From: Dokdonella sp041395345
GTDB taxonomy: Bacteria > Pseudomonadota > Gammaproteobacteria > Xanthomonadales > Rhodanobacteraceae
Length of the DNA: 64,000 nucleotides
NCBI RefSeq assembly: GCF_041395345.1
Contig: NZ_JAWLAR010000001.1
Coordinates: 186,001-250,000 of the forward strand
Direction: 5' to 3'
Shown: piece after piece, positions 24,636 to 33,511 of the stretch
How the letters are laid out: each line of letters opens with the position of its first letter
Position numbering within the stretch: position 1 is the first letter of the stretch
Notes under the pieces: generated by a model
Databases searched by the model: none
The model's input: the letters and a program-made list of their open reading frames with translations, nothing else
Told to the model about the DNA's origin: nothing
Made by a program: the position numbers and the translations under genes

Positions 24636-24788
24636 CCTGCCAGGGAAACTCTCGCCGCCCAGTGGCGCTGTCTGGCGCTCCTCGTTCAATGCGCGGAAAA
24701 TGCCGGACTCCCATTCACGCCCGAGACGCCCTACGTTTCGGGCGTGTTGCGTATGACAGGGCTCAAAGGCCAGTGCGAGGCGCGGCGG

Positions 24789-25634
24789 ATGATTGATCTC
24801 ATTTTCGGGCAGAACAGTGTGCTGATCGCCGGCTCTGCCCTGGCGGCGATGGTCGGGGCCATCGAGATCGGCTTCCGCATCGGGCGACGCAGTGACGAGC
24901 GGGTCAGCAAGTCGGCTCACGCCCATATCGGCGCGATCCAGGCCTCGCTGCTCGGTATGCTGGCACTGCTGCTGGGTTTCACCCTGTCCTTGTCGCTGCA
25001 GCGCTATGACACGCGCAGCGAGGCCGTTGTGGATGAAGCCAATGCGATAGGGACGGCGTGGCTGCGCGCGCAACTGCTGCCGGGTTCGGTCCGCGGTCAG
25101 GTCCTTGAAGGCATGCGGCGGCATGTTGACTTGCGTGTGGATGCCGGTGAAATCGACCTGGCTCATCCCGCCGAGCGCAGCCGGTTGTTGGGTCAGACCA
25201 ACGAGAATCTGAATCGGCTGTGGGGCCTGGCCCTGACTGCAGCCGAGGAGAATCCTTCGCCGGTCACCACCGGACTGTACATTCAGGCCCTGAACGAGAT
25301 GATCGATTCCCATGGACAGCGAGGTGCCGCACTCAATCGCCATGTTCCACAGACGGTGCTGTTGCTGCTGTTCGGCACCTTCCTGCTGACCGGAAGCGTG
25401 GTCGGATACGCCTCTGGCGTGGCCGGCCATCGACCCTCGGCAACCACCCATGTGCTGGCCGTGCTGATCGTCGTTCTCGCCTTCGTCATCCTGGACCTGG
25501 ACCGCCCGCGACGCGGCCTGATCCGAGTTGATCAGAGCAGCCTGCTCGACCTTCAGTCGGCGATTCATGCTGCCGGCAAACGGGCCGATCCTGCCTCGCT
25601 GGCGTTGCCGGCCCAGTCGCCGCCGCGACACTAG
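24789..25634 (+). CDS. DUF4239 (bestrophin-like) membrane protein, copy 1
   Basis: 281 residues from ATG 24789. Two N-terminal helices (QNSVLIAGSALAAMVGAIEI; ASLLGMLALLLGFTLSLSLQ), a soluble middle starting RYDTRSEAVVDEANAIGTAW, and two C-terminal helices (TVLLLLFGTFLLTGSVVGYA; HVLAVLIVVLAFVILDLDRP). The motif 'LDLDRPRRGLIRVDQSSL' near the end is characteristic of the family. Function unknown. The adjacent gene is a close paralogue. Confidence 0.85.
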   Translation: MIDLIFGQNSVLIAGSALAAMVGAIEIGFRIGRRSDERVSKSAHAHIGAIQASLLGMLALLLGFTLSLSLQRYDTRSEAVVDEANAIGTAWLRAQLLPGSVRGQVLEGMRRHVDLRVDAGEIDLAHPAERSRLLGQTNENLNRLWGLALTAAEENPSPVTTGLYIQALNEMIDSHGQRGAALNRHVPQTVLLLLFGTFLLTGSVVGYASGVAGHRPSATTHVLAVLIVVLAFVILDLDRPRRGLIRVDQSSLLDLQSAIHAAGKRADPASLALPAQSPPRH

Positions 25635-25791
25635 CGAGGCGCCATCGCGCTGCAGCGATTCGTTGCCGGCCAGGGCATGGCGCCCGATCTGGAATTGGTG
25701 AAGACTAGCGTGTTGCAGCACGCAACCCGACGCGCCGGCCTGCGCGACTTGGGCGCGGATTTCCGGGTATCGGTTCAACAGGGTGGAATGA

Positions 25792-26625
25792 ATGCTTGAT
25801 CTGATCTTTCAACAAAACAGCCTGCTCATTTCCGCCGGCATCTTCGCCGGTATGGTGCTGGCTGTCGAATTCGGCTACCGACTGGGCCGACCGGTGCAGG
25901 GGCGGGAAAGCGACACCACGCGCACTCACATCAATGCGATCCAGGGTTCGCTGCTCGGTTTTCTCGCCCTGATCCTCGGCTTCACCCTCTCGCTTTCACT
26001 GCAGCGCTACGACATGCGTAGCCAGGCCGTGGTCGACGAAGCGAACGCCATCGGGACGACCTGGCTGCGCGCGCAACTGCTTCCGGATTCGGTTCGAACC
26101 CAGGTCCAGGATCGACTTCGCCAGCATGTGGATCTGCGTGTGCGTGCGGGCAGTATCGACCTGGCCCACGAATCCGATCGCGATGTCCTGCTCGGCAACA
26201 CCAATCAGAATCTGGATGCGGTCTGGGCGCTCGCCCTGCAGGCGGCCGTGGAGAAACCGGAGATGGTCGCGACAGGGCTGTTCATCCAGGCTCTCAACGA
26301 CATGATCGATTCCTACGGTCGTCGCGACGCGGCGCTGGCTCGCCACGTGCCCAATGAAATCCTGTTCCTGCTGTTTGCCACGTTCGTGCTGACTGGTGGT
26401 GTGGTCGGCTATGCCGCCGGTGTGGCCGGCCATCGGCCGTCCGTAACCACGTATGTTCTACTGGTCCTGATCGTCGTGCTTTCTTTCGTGATCATGGATC
26501 TGGATCGTCCGCGACGCGGCATCATCCGGATTGACCAGAGCAGTCTTGTCAATCTTGGAGCGGCCCTTGATGCCGGCCCCGGTGCCACGGATACTCATTC
26601 GCGTGCCGTGACGGGGCATCCCTGA
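25792..26625 (+). CDS. DUF4239 (bestrophin-like) membrane protein, copy 2
   Basis: 277 residues, colinear with copy 1 along its full length, sharing LGFTLSLSLQRYD.RS.AVVDEANAIGT, the AQLLP.SVR.QV segment and the MDLDRPRRGIIRIDQSSL end. Evidently a tandem duplication that has since diverged; both copies are open, so both are probably functional. The paralogues could form a hetero-oligomer. Confidence 0.85.
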   Translation: MLDLIFQQNSLLISAGIFAGMVLAVEFGYRLGRPVQGRESDTTRTHINAIQGSLLGFLALILGFTLSLSLQRYDMRSQAVVDEANAIGTTWLRAQLLPDSVRTQVQDRLRQHVDLRVRAGSIDLAHESDRDVLLGNTNQNLDAVWALALQAAVEKPEMVATGLFIQALNDMIDSYGRRDAALARHVPNEILFLLFATFVLTGGVVGYAAGVAGHRPSVTTYVLLVLIVVLSFVIMDLDRPRRGIIRIDQSSLVNLGAALDAGPGATDTHSRAVTGHP

Positions 26626-26639
26626 TTCGAGTCGGAGAC

Positions 26640-27047
26640 ATGATTCACATCCGCGAAATCGATCACCTGGTCCTGCGCGTTGTCGATCTCGATGCGATGC
26701 TGCATTTCTACTGCGACGTGCTTGGCTGTTCGCTCGAGCGGCGCAAGGACGGGCTCGGCCTGATCCAGTTGCGCGCCGGCAGCAGCCTGATCGACCTGGT
26801 ACCGGTCGATGGGGAACTCGGCAGGGCTGGCGGTGGCGAGCCGAAGGCCGGCTCGCACAATCTCGATCACTTCTGCCTGCGTGTCGAACCGTTTGACGAA
26901 GCGGCCATTCGCTCGCACCTCGCCACCTTCGGCCTCAACGCCGGGCCGCTTGAAATGCGCTACGGCGCCGAGGGCAACGGACCTTCCCTGTATCTCGAGG
27001 ATCCGGAAGGCAACGTGGTCGAATTGAAGGGACCGCCGAGCCGCTGA
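26640..27047 (+). CDS. VOC-family (glyoxalase/dioxygenase fold) protein
   Basis: 135 residues from ATG 26640. A complete vicinal-oxygen-chelate module: EIDHLVLRVVDLDAMLHFYC with metal-ligand His, then SHNLDHFCLRVEPFDEAAIR with a second His, and SLYLEDPEGNVVELKGP with the Glu. Probably a metal-dependent lyase, isomerase or resistance protein; the substrate cannot be told. Starts 14 bases after the DUF4239 gene. Confidence 0.88.
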   Translation: MIHIREIDHLVLRVVDLDAMLHFYCDVLGCSLERRKDGLGLIQLRAGSSLIDLVPVDGELGRAGGGEPKAGSHNLDHFCLRVEPFDEAAIRSHLATFGLNAGPLEMRYGAEGNGPSLYLEDPEGNVVELKGPPSR

Positions 27048-27126
27048 AGGGTGCCTGGGGTGACCTATGGGCCTTTTCCGGCGAGTCGTGAACAGGCCTG
27101 ATGGTGCGGACGTGGAGGACGAGTCC

Positions 27127-27669
27127 ATGAAGCACTTTCTGATCGGTCTGGGTCTGGGTCTGGCATGCAGCCTTGCGCTGGCGAGCAAGCCCGACGACAG
27201 TGACGCCTTGCAGAAGTCCGTCGAACAATTGCGTGAATCGATCGGCCTCTGGGATGTGGTCACCGAGAATCTCGCCGAGGACGGCTCGGTCGCCAACACG
27301 ATGAAGGGCACCTACCGTTTTTCCTGGGTCGTTCCCGACCGCGTGGTTTCCGGTCGCATGGACATTCCGGAAAAGAACCAGGCCGCAGGAATTCTCTTCT
27401 ACGTGAACGAACGGAAAGCCCTGATCGAGATGGTTTCGGTCGGCGCCGACGGCAATCTCTGGATCATGTCGGGGCCACTCGGTGGCGAGGTCCGCACGAC
27501 TCCGGAATTCGAGACTCGGGATGGCGGCACGGGTCAATTGCGTTTCACTCGGTTCAATGTCGGTGAGGATCGCTTCGAGTCGCGCATGGAGTACAGCAAG
27601 GACGGCGGCAAGACCTGGACGCCGGGCAACCACCAGATTTTCCGGCGCGCGCAGGCGGCTGGTTCTTGA
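27127..27669 (+). CDS. Secreted DUF1579-like protein
   Basis: 180 residues from ATG 27127 with signal peptide MKHFLIGLGLGLACSLALAS. The mature part (LRESIGLWDVVTENLAEDGS, GTYRFSWVVPDRVVSGRMDI, FESRMEYSKDGGKTWTPGNH) resembles small lipocalin-like proteins of the DUF1579 type. The in-frame GTG-like extension to 27067 precedes the signal peptide and is not used here. Confidence 0.7.
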   Translation: MKHFLIGLGLGLACSLALASKPDDSDALQKSVEQLRESIGLWDVVTENLAEDGSVANTMKGTYRFSWVVPDRVVSGRMDIPEKNQAAGILFYVNERKALIEMVSVGADGNLWIMSGPLGGEVRTTPEFETRDGGTGQLRFTRFNVGEDRFESRMEYSKDGGKTWTPGNHQIFRRAQAAGS

Positions 27670-27723
27670 ACCCGGGTCGGTGATGCGGTTTGATGCCTGC
27701 TCCAGCTTCGCGGAGCAGCGGCG

Positions 27724-28215
27724 ATGACCTCGATGTCAGACTACCCGATCACTGGCGGCTGTGACTGCCAGGTCCTGCGCTACCGGATTCTGTCCGCACC
27801 GATATTCGTGCACTGCTGCCATTGCCGCTGGTGCCAGCGCGAGACAGGCACGGCATTCGCGTTGAATGCGCTGATCGAAGCGGATCGTGTTGAACTTCTG
27901 CAAGGCGAACCGGACATGGTCGATACGCCTTCGGCCAGCGGCAAGGGCCAGCGTATCGCGCGCTGTCCGCAGTGCCGCGTGGCGATCTGGAGCCACTATG
28001 CAGGGGGCGGGCCTTCAGTCTGCTTTGTTCGCGTCGGTACGCTGGATGAGCCCGACCGGCTGCCACCGGACATCCATATCCACACGGAGAGCAAGCAGCC
28101 CTGGGTGGTGTTGTCAGCGGACAAGCCGGTTTGCCCGGAATTCTACGACGCCAGGGAACAATGGCCGGCGGAAAGCCTCGAGCGCTGGAAGGCGCTGCGC
28201 GCGCGCCAATCCTGA
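27724..28215 (+). CDS. GFA-family (CENP-V/GFA fold) zinc protein
   Basis: 163 residues. The zinc-ligand cysteines are in place: GGCDCQVLRY, CCHCRWCQRETGTAFALNAL and CPQCRVAIWSHY. The family is named after glutathione-dependent formaldehyde-activating enzyme, but most members have no proven activity. ATG 27724 or 27733 could be the start. Confidence 0.88.
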   Translation: MTSMSDYPITGGCDCQVLRYRILSAPIFVHCCHCRWCQRETGTAFALNALIEADRVELLQGEPDMVDTPSASGKGQRIARCPQCRVAIWSHYAGGGPSVCFVRVGTLDEPDRLPPDIHIHTESKQPWVVLSADKPVCPEFYDAREQWPAESLERWKALRARQS

Positions 28216-28340
28216 TTGCCGCAAGCCATCGAAGATTCAATCCTGACGACAACCCTGGAGAAGCGTACTTGCAGACCCTCAACCTGACCGATGAAGGCAA
28301 TCCTCCGAATGCCCCAAGAGCTTCCAGCCTGAGCAACGCC

Positions 28341-28694
28341 ATGATCACCACGGCCTTCGAACTGCCCGGCTATCGCATCGTGCGCAGCCTCGGCGTGGTC
28401 AGGGGGCTGACTGTTCGTTCGCGCTCGATCGTGGGCAACATGATTGGTGGCCTGCATGCAATCTTTGGCGGCAACATCACGGTTTACACGACCCTATGCG
28501 AACAAACGCGGTCGGAGACTTTCCAGCTGATGATCCGACAGGCGCGCAAGCTCGGCGCGAATGCGATCGTCGGCATGCGCTACGACGCAACCGAACTGAT
28601 GGCCGGCATGGCCGAAGTACTGTGCTACGGGACAGCAGTCGTCGTCGAGGCGCAACAGGTTCCTGTGCAAGACCAAACCGGGAGATCGTCATGA
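28341..28694 (+). CDS. YbjQ/UPF0145-family protein
   Basis: 117 residues from ATG 28341. YRIVRSLGVVRGLTVRSRSI, GGLHAIFGGNITVYTTLCEQ and KLGANAIVGMRYDATELMAG are the family's typical sequence, which forms a homopentamer of unknown function. ATGA overlap with the next gene. The open frame extends upstream but the family begins here. Confidence 0.88.
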   Translation: MITTAFELPGYRIVRSLGVVRGLTVRSRSIVGNMIGGLHAIFGGNITVYTTLCEQTRSETFQLMIRQARKLGANAIVGMRYDATELMAGMAEVLCYGTAVVVEAQQVPVQDQTGRSS

Positions 28695-29263
28695 CAGATC
28701 TGGAAAAGGCTTATGCCACGCAGCTGGCCAATATCGAAAAGCGCAGTGGCAGGAAGCTTTCCGAGCTCGTCAAGTTGCTCAAGGCCAGCGGCTTGTCAAA
28801 GTTCGGCGAAAGGCGCGACTACCTCAAGCGTGAACTCGGCATGGGTCACGGCGACGCCAACGCGGTCGTGACCTATGCAGCCGCCGCGGAATCGCCGGCC
28901 AGGTCCGTTGCGTCGACGGATCCCGACAGGATCCTCGATGAAATCTACACCGGCAAGAAGGCCGAGTTTCGCCCGATCCATGAGTTGCTGATCAAGAAGA
29001 TCTCGAAATTCGGCGACTATGAAACGGCACCAAAGAAGGGCTATGTCAGCCTGCGGCGCAAGAAGCAGTTTGCGATGATCGGGCCCGCGACGCAGACGCG
29101 GCTTGAAGTGGGACTCAACATGAAGGGCGTCGCGGCAACCGAAAGACTGCTGGCCGAGCCGCCTGGGAAGATGTGCAACTACAAGATCAGGCTGACCAGC
29201 ATCAAGGATGTCGATGCGGAGCTGATCGGCTGGATCCGCACCGCGTTTGACAGTGCGGGCTGA
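28691..29263 (+). CDS. DUF4287 + DUF5655-type protein
   Basis: 190 residues. N-terminal DUF4287-like helical module (TQLANIEKRSGRKLSELVKL, then HGDANAVVTYA) and C-terminal DUF5655-like domain (FRPIHELLIKKISKFGDYET, KGYVSLRRKKQFAMIGPATQ, TRLEVGLNMKG). The combination is common and uncharacterised. Coupled to ybjQ by ATGA overlap. Last gene of the collinear + strand run. Confidence 0.85.
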   Translation: MTDLEKAYATQLANIEKRSGRKLSELVKLLKASGLSKFGERRDYLKRELGMGHGDANAVVTYAAAAESPARSVASTDPDRILDEIYTGKKAEFRPIHELLIKKISKFGDYETAPKKGYVSLRRKKQFAMIGPATQTRLEVGLNMKGVAATERLLAEPPGKMCNYKIRLTSIKDVDAELIGWIRTAFDSAG

Positions 29264-29611
29264 GGCAGCGCTTCGCCGAGGTGTGAGACGGTTTCCGAAA
29301 CTGCGCAACAGAGGGTCCAGCTTCGAGGGACGATGCAAGGATCCTCAGGCTGCTCGCAGAGATCCGTGATGCGCAGCAGCGCTTGAGGCTTCGCTGGCGA
29401 AGCGGCTGCAGTGCAATAGCAATCGTTTGGACTCTGGCGCAGTGCCGTGGCCTAGCAGAAACCAGCGGTGAAGGCATACGCCCGGCATCTGCGTCTGGAG
29501 CGTCGCGTGCCTGCAGTCAATGGGTTCGTCACGCTTGCGTGGTTTTTCGTGGCCGTGTTGTCGATCGCGCTGCGCTGATCACCCGCCAGACTGCACAACG
29601 CGATGCGCTGA
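29264..29611. other. Intergenic between convergent genes, no gene seen
   Basis: 348 bases. Short inverted segments rich in GCGCTTGAGGCTTCGCTGGCGAAGCG around 29379-29403 can fold, but no T-run terminator is evident. No supported frame. Confidence 0.45.
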
Positions 29612-30625
29612 TCAGCCGAAGAACTTGCCGAACGCCGCGATGGCGCGATCAACCCCGGCGTCGTCGATATCGAGGTGGGTAACCAGGCGCACGCTGGGCA
29701 GGTAGCCGATGCTGGCACGCACGCCCGCTGCGAGCAGATGCTCATCGAGCGCCCGCAGCTGGTCCGTGGGTACATCGATGAACACCATGTTGGTGAAGCA
29801 TCCCTGCACCTGAATCGCGTCGATCGCGCGCAGGCCGACTGCGAGACGTTGCGCGCGTGCGTGGTCTTCGGCCAGGCGCGCAACATGATGGTCGAGCGCG
29901 TAAAGTCCGGCTGCGGCAAGAATACCCGACTGACGCATGCCGCCACCGAGCATCTTGCGCCAGCGAAGGGCGGCGTCAATCAGCGATTCCGAACACAGCA
30001 GAACCGAGCCCACCGGCGCTCCTAGGCCCTTGGACAGACACACCGAAACGCTGTCGAACGGCTCGGCCAGCTCATGCGCGGGCCGTCCGCTGGCGACGAC
30101 GGCATTGAAGAATCGCGCTCCGTCCAGGTGCACGGAGAGTCCATGCGATCGCACCCAGGCGGCCGCTTCGACAATATAGTCCTGGGGCAGGACACGACCG
30201 TGCCAGGTGTTTTCGAGTGCGAGCAACCGCGTACGGGCAAAGTGTGGATCGTCCGGCTTGAGCGCCTTTTTCAACGCCTCGATCGGCAAGCTGCCGTCAG
30301 CGGCATTGAGGATGGGTTGCGGCTGGATGGAGCCAAGCACGGCGGCGCCACCGGCTTCGTACTTGTAGGAATGCGCGTCCATGCCGACCAGCATCTCGTC
30401 GCCGCGCTGGCAATGCGAGAGCAGGGCGATGAGATTGGACTGTGTGCCGCTGGGTACAAACAGGCCGCAATCAAAACCGAGCTCGGCGGCGGCGCGCTCT
30501 TCCAGTGCGCGGACTGTGGGGTCTTCCCGGTAGACGTCATCGCCGACTTCGGCGGCCGCCATCGCTGCGCGCATGGCCGCGCTGGGCTGGGTCACGGTGT
30601 CGCTGCGCAGGTCGATCATTGTCAT
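29612..30625 (-). CDS. ltaE: Low-specificity L-threonine aldolase
   Basis: 337 residues; a PLP enzyme that cleaves L-threonine or L-allo-threonine to glycine and acetaldehyde. MTMIDLRSDTVTQPSAAMRA is the typical N-terminus; the PLP-binding Lys lies in SVCLSKGLGAPVGS (~206), and HLDGARFFNAVV contains the cofactor-ring Asp. Normal length. Start ATG 30625; divergent from the SLC13 permease gene. Confidence 0.93.
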   Translation of the reverse strand: MTMIDLRSDTVTQPSAAMRAAMAAAEVGDDVYREDPTVRALEERAAAELGFDCGLFVPSGTQSNLIALLSHCQRGDEMLVGMDAHSYKYEAGGAAVLGSIQPQPILNAADGSLPIEALKKALKPDDPHFARTRLLALENTWHGRVLPQDYIVEAAAWVRSHGLSVHLDGARFFNAVVASGRPAHELAEPFDSVSVCLSKGLGAPVGSVLLCSESLIDAALRWRKMLGGGMRQSGILAAAGLYALDHHVARLAEDHARAQRLAVGLRAIDAIQVQGCFTNMVFIDVPTDQLRALDEHLLAAGVRASIGYLPSVRLVTHLDIDDAGVDRAIAAFGKFFG

Positions 30626-30722
30626 GGTGATTGCAGACAGAATGGGCAGGTACTGATGGTAGCGCGTCGTGCGCGTTCGAAGACCGGTTCAAGGTATTCT
30701 GGGTCCTCGACTGGAAGAAGCC

Positions 30723-30791
30723 ATGAAGACCTCGGAAACCATTCTCGTTGTCGCGTTCATGCGGTGGCTTGAAGGAAGCAATCGGCGATGA
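30723..30791 (+). CDS. 22-residue upstream reading frame (possible leader)
   Basis: ATG 30723 behind GGAAGAAG opens a 22-codon frame (MKTSETILVVAFMRWLEGSN plus RR) whose TGA overlaps the permease ATG as ATGA. The layout would allow translational coupling. The peptide itself has no recognised family. Confidence 0.35.
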   Translation: MKTSETILVVAFMRWLEGSNRR

Positions 30792-32656
30792 ATTCCGCGC
30801 AGCTGACAATTCTCCTCGTGCTCGGCGCGACAATGGCCGGCTTCCTGTGGAGCCGGCTGCGCCATGATGTCGTCGCGATGGCCGCCTTGCTGCTGTGCGT
30901 CGTGCTTGGCACTGTTTCCGGCCGCGATGCGTTTTCCGGGTTCGGCCATCCCGCGGTGATCACGGTAGCCTGCGTTCTTGTGCTCGGACATGGCTTGCAG
31001 GCCACCGGCGCGGTGCAGGCTCTGGCCAGACGCCTGCTGCCGACATCGGCCGGTCCGAGCTTGAGCATCCTTTGCCTGATCGGCCTGGCCGCCCTGCTCT
31101 CGGGCTTCATGAACAATGTCGGCGCACTGGCCCTGCTGATGCCGATTGCGATCCAGATCGCCGCACAACAGAACCTGCCGGCCGGCAAGGTGCTGATGCC
31201 GCTAGCCTTCGGTTCGATTCTCGGCGGCATGACCACCCTGATCGGCACGCCACCGAACCTGATCGTTTCGGACTTTCGCCTGGCCTCCGGCAAGGGTGCA
31301 TTCACGATGTTCGATTTCGCCCCGGTCGGCGTCAGCGTGGCCGTCGCTGGCCTGCTCTTTGTCGGGCTGATCGGCTGGCGCATGGTGCCGCTGCGCAAGC
31401 AGTCGGCATCAGGCAGTTTCGACACCGGCCTGTATTTCAGCGAAGTACGCATTGTCGAAGACAGCAAGCCGGTGAATCGCAGCCTGCGCGAGGTCGAGCA
31501 GATGCTCGATGAGTCGGATGCGCAGATCATCGGACTGGTCCGCAGCGGAATGAGGATTTCCGCGCCCAATCCGCGTCGCATCCTCAAGGCCGGCGATATC
31601 CTCGTCATCGAGGTCGATCCCGATTCGCTGGCCACAGCCCTGTCGAGTCTCGGCCTGAAACTCGAGGAGGCGGTACCACCCCGGGAAGAGGATGAAGACG
31701 ACGCGCCGACAGAGGCCGCCGCCATCAGCGCGATCGCCGACGCCTTGCCGGACAAGTCAGATCCGGTTGATGACAAGGGTTCCGACAAGCCACGCTCGAG
31801 CGAAGTCGAGATTCGCGAATTCGTGGCCACGCCGAATGCCGAGCTCATCGGTCGCTCGGCAACGGACATCGAGTTGCGCACACGCTTCGGCATCAATCTG
31901 CTCGCCATTTCGCGCCAGGGCCGGCGATCGATCAAGCGCCTGCGCTCGACCGCCATCGAAGCGGGTGATGTGCTGCTGATGCAGGGACCGGGCGAGTCGC
32001 TGGCCGGTTTCGCTGCCCAATTCGGCTGTCTGCCGCTGGCTCAGCGCGATATCCGCGTGCCGAAGAAGGGCAATGCGCTGAAGGCATCCCTGATCATGGC
32101 AGCCGCCATTGTCGCGACCACTCTTGGCGTGTTTCCGGTGGCCATTGCCTTTGCCCTGGCCGCGCTGGCGTTTGTGGTGACCCGAATTGTCCCGCTGCGC
32201 TCGGTGTATACCTCGATCGACTGGTCGGTGATCGTCCTGCTCGGGGCCATGTTGCCCGTCGCCGATGCAATGGCGACAACCGGCACCGCGGACCTGATCG
32301 CGCGTTTCCTGCTGGATACGGTCAGCCAGGGCCATGTGACGGCCGTTCTGATCATCCTGCTCGTGGTCACCATGTTTCTTTCCGATCTCATGAACAACGT
32401 CGCCACTGCGGCAGTCATGTGTCCTATCGCGCTCAGCGCGGCCGACCAGTTTGGTGTGAATGCCGATGCCTTCCTGATGGCGATCGCGATTGGCGCGTCT
32501 TGCGCGTTCCTGACCCCCATAGGCCACCAGAACAACACGCTGATTCTCGGGCCGGGCGGATTTCACTTCGGCGACTTCTGGCGGCTCGGCCTGGCCCTTG
32601 AGGTCATCGTGGTCGCGGTCAGCGTGCCGATGCTGCTGTGGGCCTGGCCGCTCTAG
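30788..32656 (+). CDS. SLC13-type permease with two RCK_C (TrkA-C) domains
   Basis: 622 residues. N-terminal and C-terminal membrane halves each carry a conserved re-entrant motif (SGFMNNVGALALLMPIAIQI ~97-116; SDLMNNVATAAVMCPIALSA ~535-554). Between them lie two RCK_C domains (~215-295 and ~340-425), typical of the bacterial SLC13/YfbS-like permeases for sulfate, other divalent anions or dicarboxylates. An acidic linker (EEDEDDAPTEAAA) separates the RCK_C modules. Substrate uncertain. Confidence 0.88.
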   Translation: MNSAQLTILLVLGATMAGFLWSRLRHDVVAMAALLLCVVLGTVSGRDAFSGFGHPAVITVACVLVLGHGLQATGAVQALARRLLPTSAGPSLSILCLIGLAALLSGFMNNVGALALLMPIAIQIAAQQNLPAGKVLMPLAFGSILGGMTTLIGTPPNLIVSDFRLASGKGAFTMFDFAPVGVSVAVAGLLFVGLIGWRMVPLRKQSASGSFDTGLYFSEVRIVEDSKPVNRSLREVEQMLDESDAQIIGLVRSGMRISAPNPRRILKAGDILVIEVDPDSLATALSSLGLKLEEAVPPREEDEDDAPTEAAAISAIADALPDKSDPVDDKGSDKPRSSEVEIREFVATPNAELIGRSATDIELRTRFGINLLAISRQGRRSIKRLRSTAIEAGDVLLMQGPGESLAGFAAQFGCLPLAQRDIRVPKKGNALKASLIMAAAIVATTLGVFPVAIAFALAALAFVVTRIVPLRSVYTSIDWSVIVLLGAMLPVADAMATTGTADLIARFLLDTVSQGHVTAVLIILLVVTMFLSDLMNNVATAAVMCPIALSAADQFGVNADAFLMAIAIGASCAFLTPIGHQNNTLILGPGGFHFGDFWRLGLALEVIVVAVSVPMLLWAWPL

Positions 32657-32734
32657 GCAGGCTCTGAAATTGAACGAAACCCCGAGCCTGGCGTCTCCAT
32701 GCAGCGAGTACACCCAGTCGGCTAAACTGCAGCC

Positions 32735-33511
32735 ATGAAACTCGCTACCTGGAACGTCAATTCGCTGAACGTGCGCCTGCCGCATGTCGAACAGTGGTGC
32801 GCGAGTGCGCAGCCTGATCTGCTCGGCATCCAGGAAACCAAGATGGAAGACGCCAGGTTTCCTCGCGCGGCAATCGAGGCACTGGGCTACGAGGTCGCGT
32901 TTTCCGGTCAGAAGACCTACAACGGCGTGGCCATGCTGGCGAAGCAGCCGATCCACGACGTCGTCACCGATGTGCCGGGACTCGACGATCCGCAGCGGCG
33001 CATTCTCATTGCTACCGTTGGTGAACTCAGGGTGGCCAATCTGTACGTGGTCAACGGACAGGCTGTAGGAAGCGAAAAATACGCCTACAAGCTCGCCTGG
33101 CTGGACAAGGTGACCCGTTTTCTCGAAGGGGAGCTGCGCAATGATCCGCGTCTGGTCGTGATGGGTGACTTCAACATCGCTCCGGATGATCGCGACGTGC
33201 ATGATCCGGTTGCCTGGCACGAAAAGATCCTGTGTTCGACGCCCGAACGCGATGCCTTGAAGCGCATGCTCGATCTTGGCCTGGCAGACAGCTTCCGGCG
33301 ATTCGACGAGTCGGCAGGCCAGTTCAGCTGGTGGGATTACCGGCAAGCCGGATTCCGCCGCGACCTCGGCCTTCGCATCGACCTGGTGCTGGCCAGCGCA
33401 GCCGTCATGGAGCGGGCCAGCGGCGCCAGCATCGATCGCGAGCCGCGTACCTGGGAGCGTCCTTCCGATCACACACCGGCCCTGCTGGAGCTTGTCGATG
33501 TCCGAGTCTGA
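32735..33511 (+). CDS. xthA: Exodeoxyribonuclease III
   Basis: 258 residues; the AP endonuclease and 3'-5' exonuclease of base excision repair. Active-site residues are visible: Asn in TWNVNSLNVR, Glu in LLGIQETKMED (~35), Asp/Asn in VVMGDFNIAPDD (~147-149), and Asp-His in ERPSDHTPALLEL at the C-terminus. Normal length. The next gene starts inside its last codons. Confidence 0.93.
   Translation: MKLATWNVNSLNVRLPHVEQWCASAQPDLLGIQETKMEDARFPRAAIEALGYEVAFSGQKTYNGVAMLAKQPIHDVVTDVPGLDDPQRRILIATVGELRVANLYVVNGQAVGSEKYAYKLAWLDKVTRFLEGELRNDPRLVVMGDFNIAPDDRDVHDPVAWHEKILCSTPERDALKRMLDLGLADSFRRFDESAGQFSWWDYRQAGFRRDLGLRIDLVLASAAVMERASGASIDREPRTWERPSDHTPALLELVDVRV

Noticed and set aside
24330..25778. 482-codon open frame opposite the DUF4239 gene
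   Set aside because: Same kind of shadow; Gln/Arg/His-rich composition and no family.
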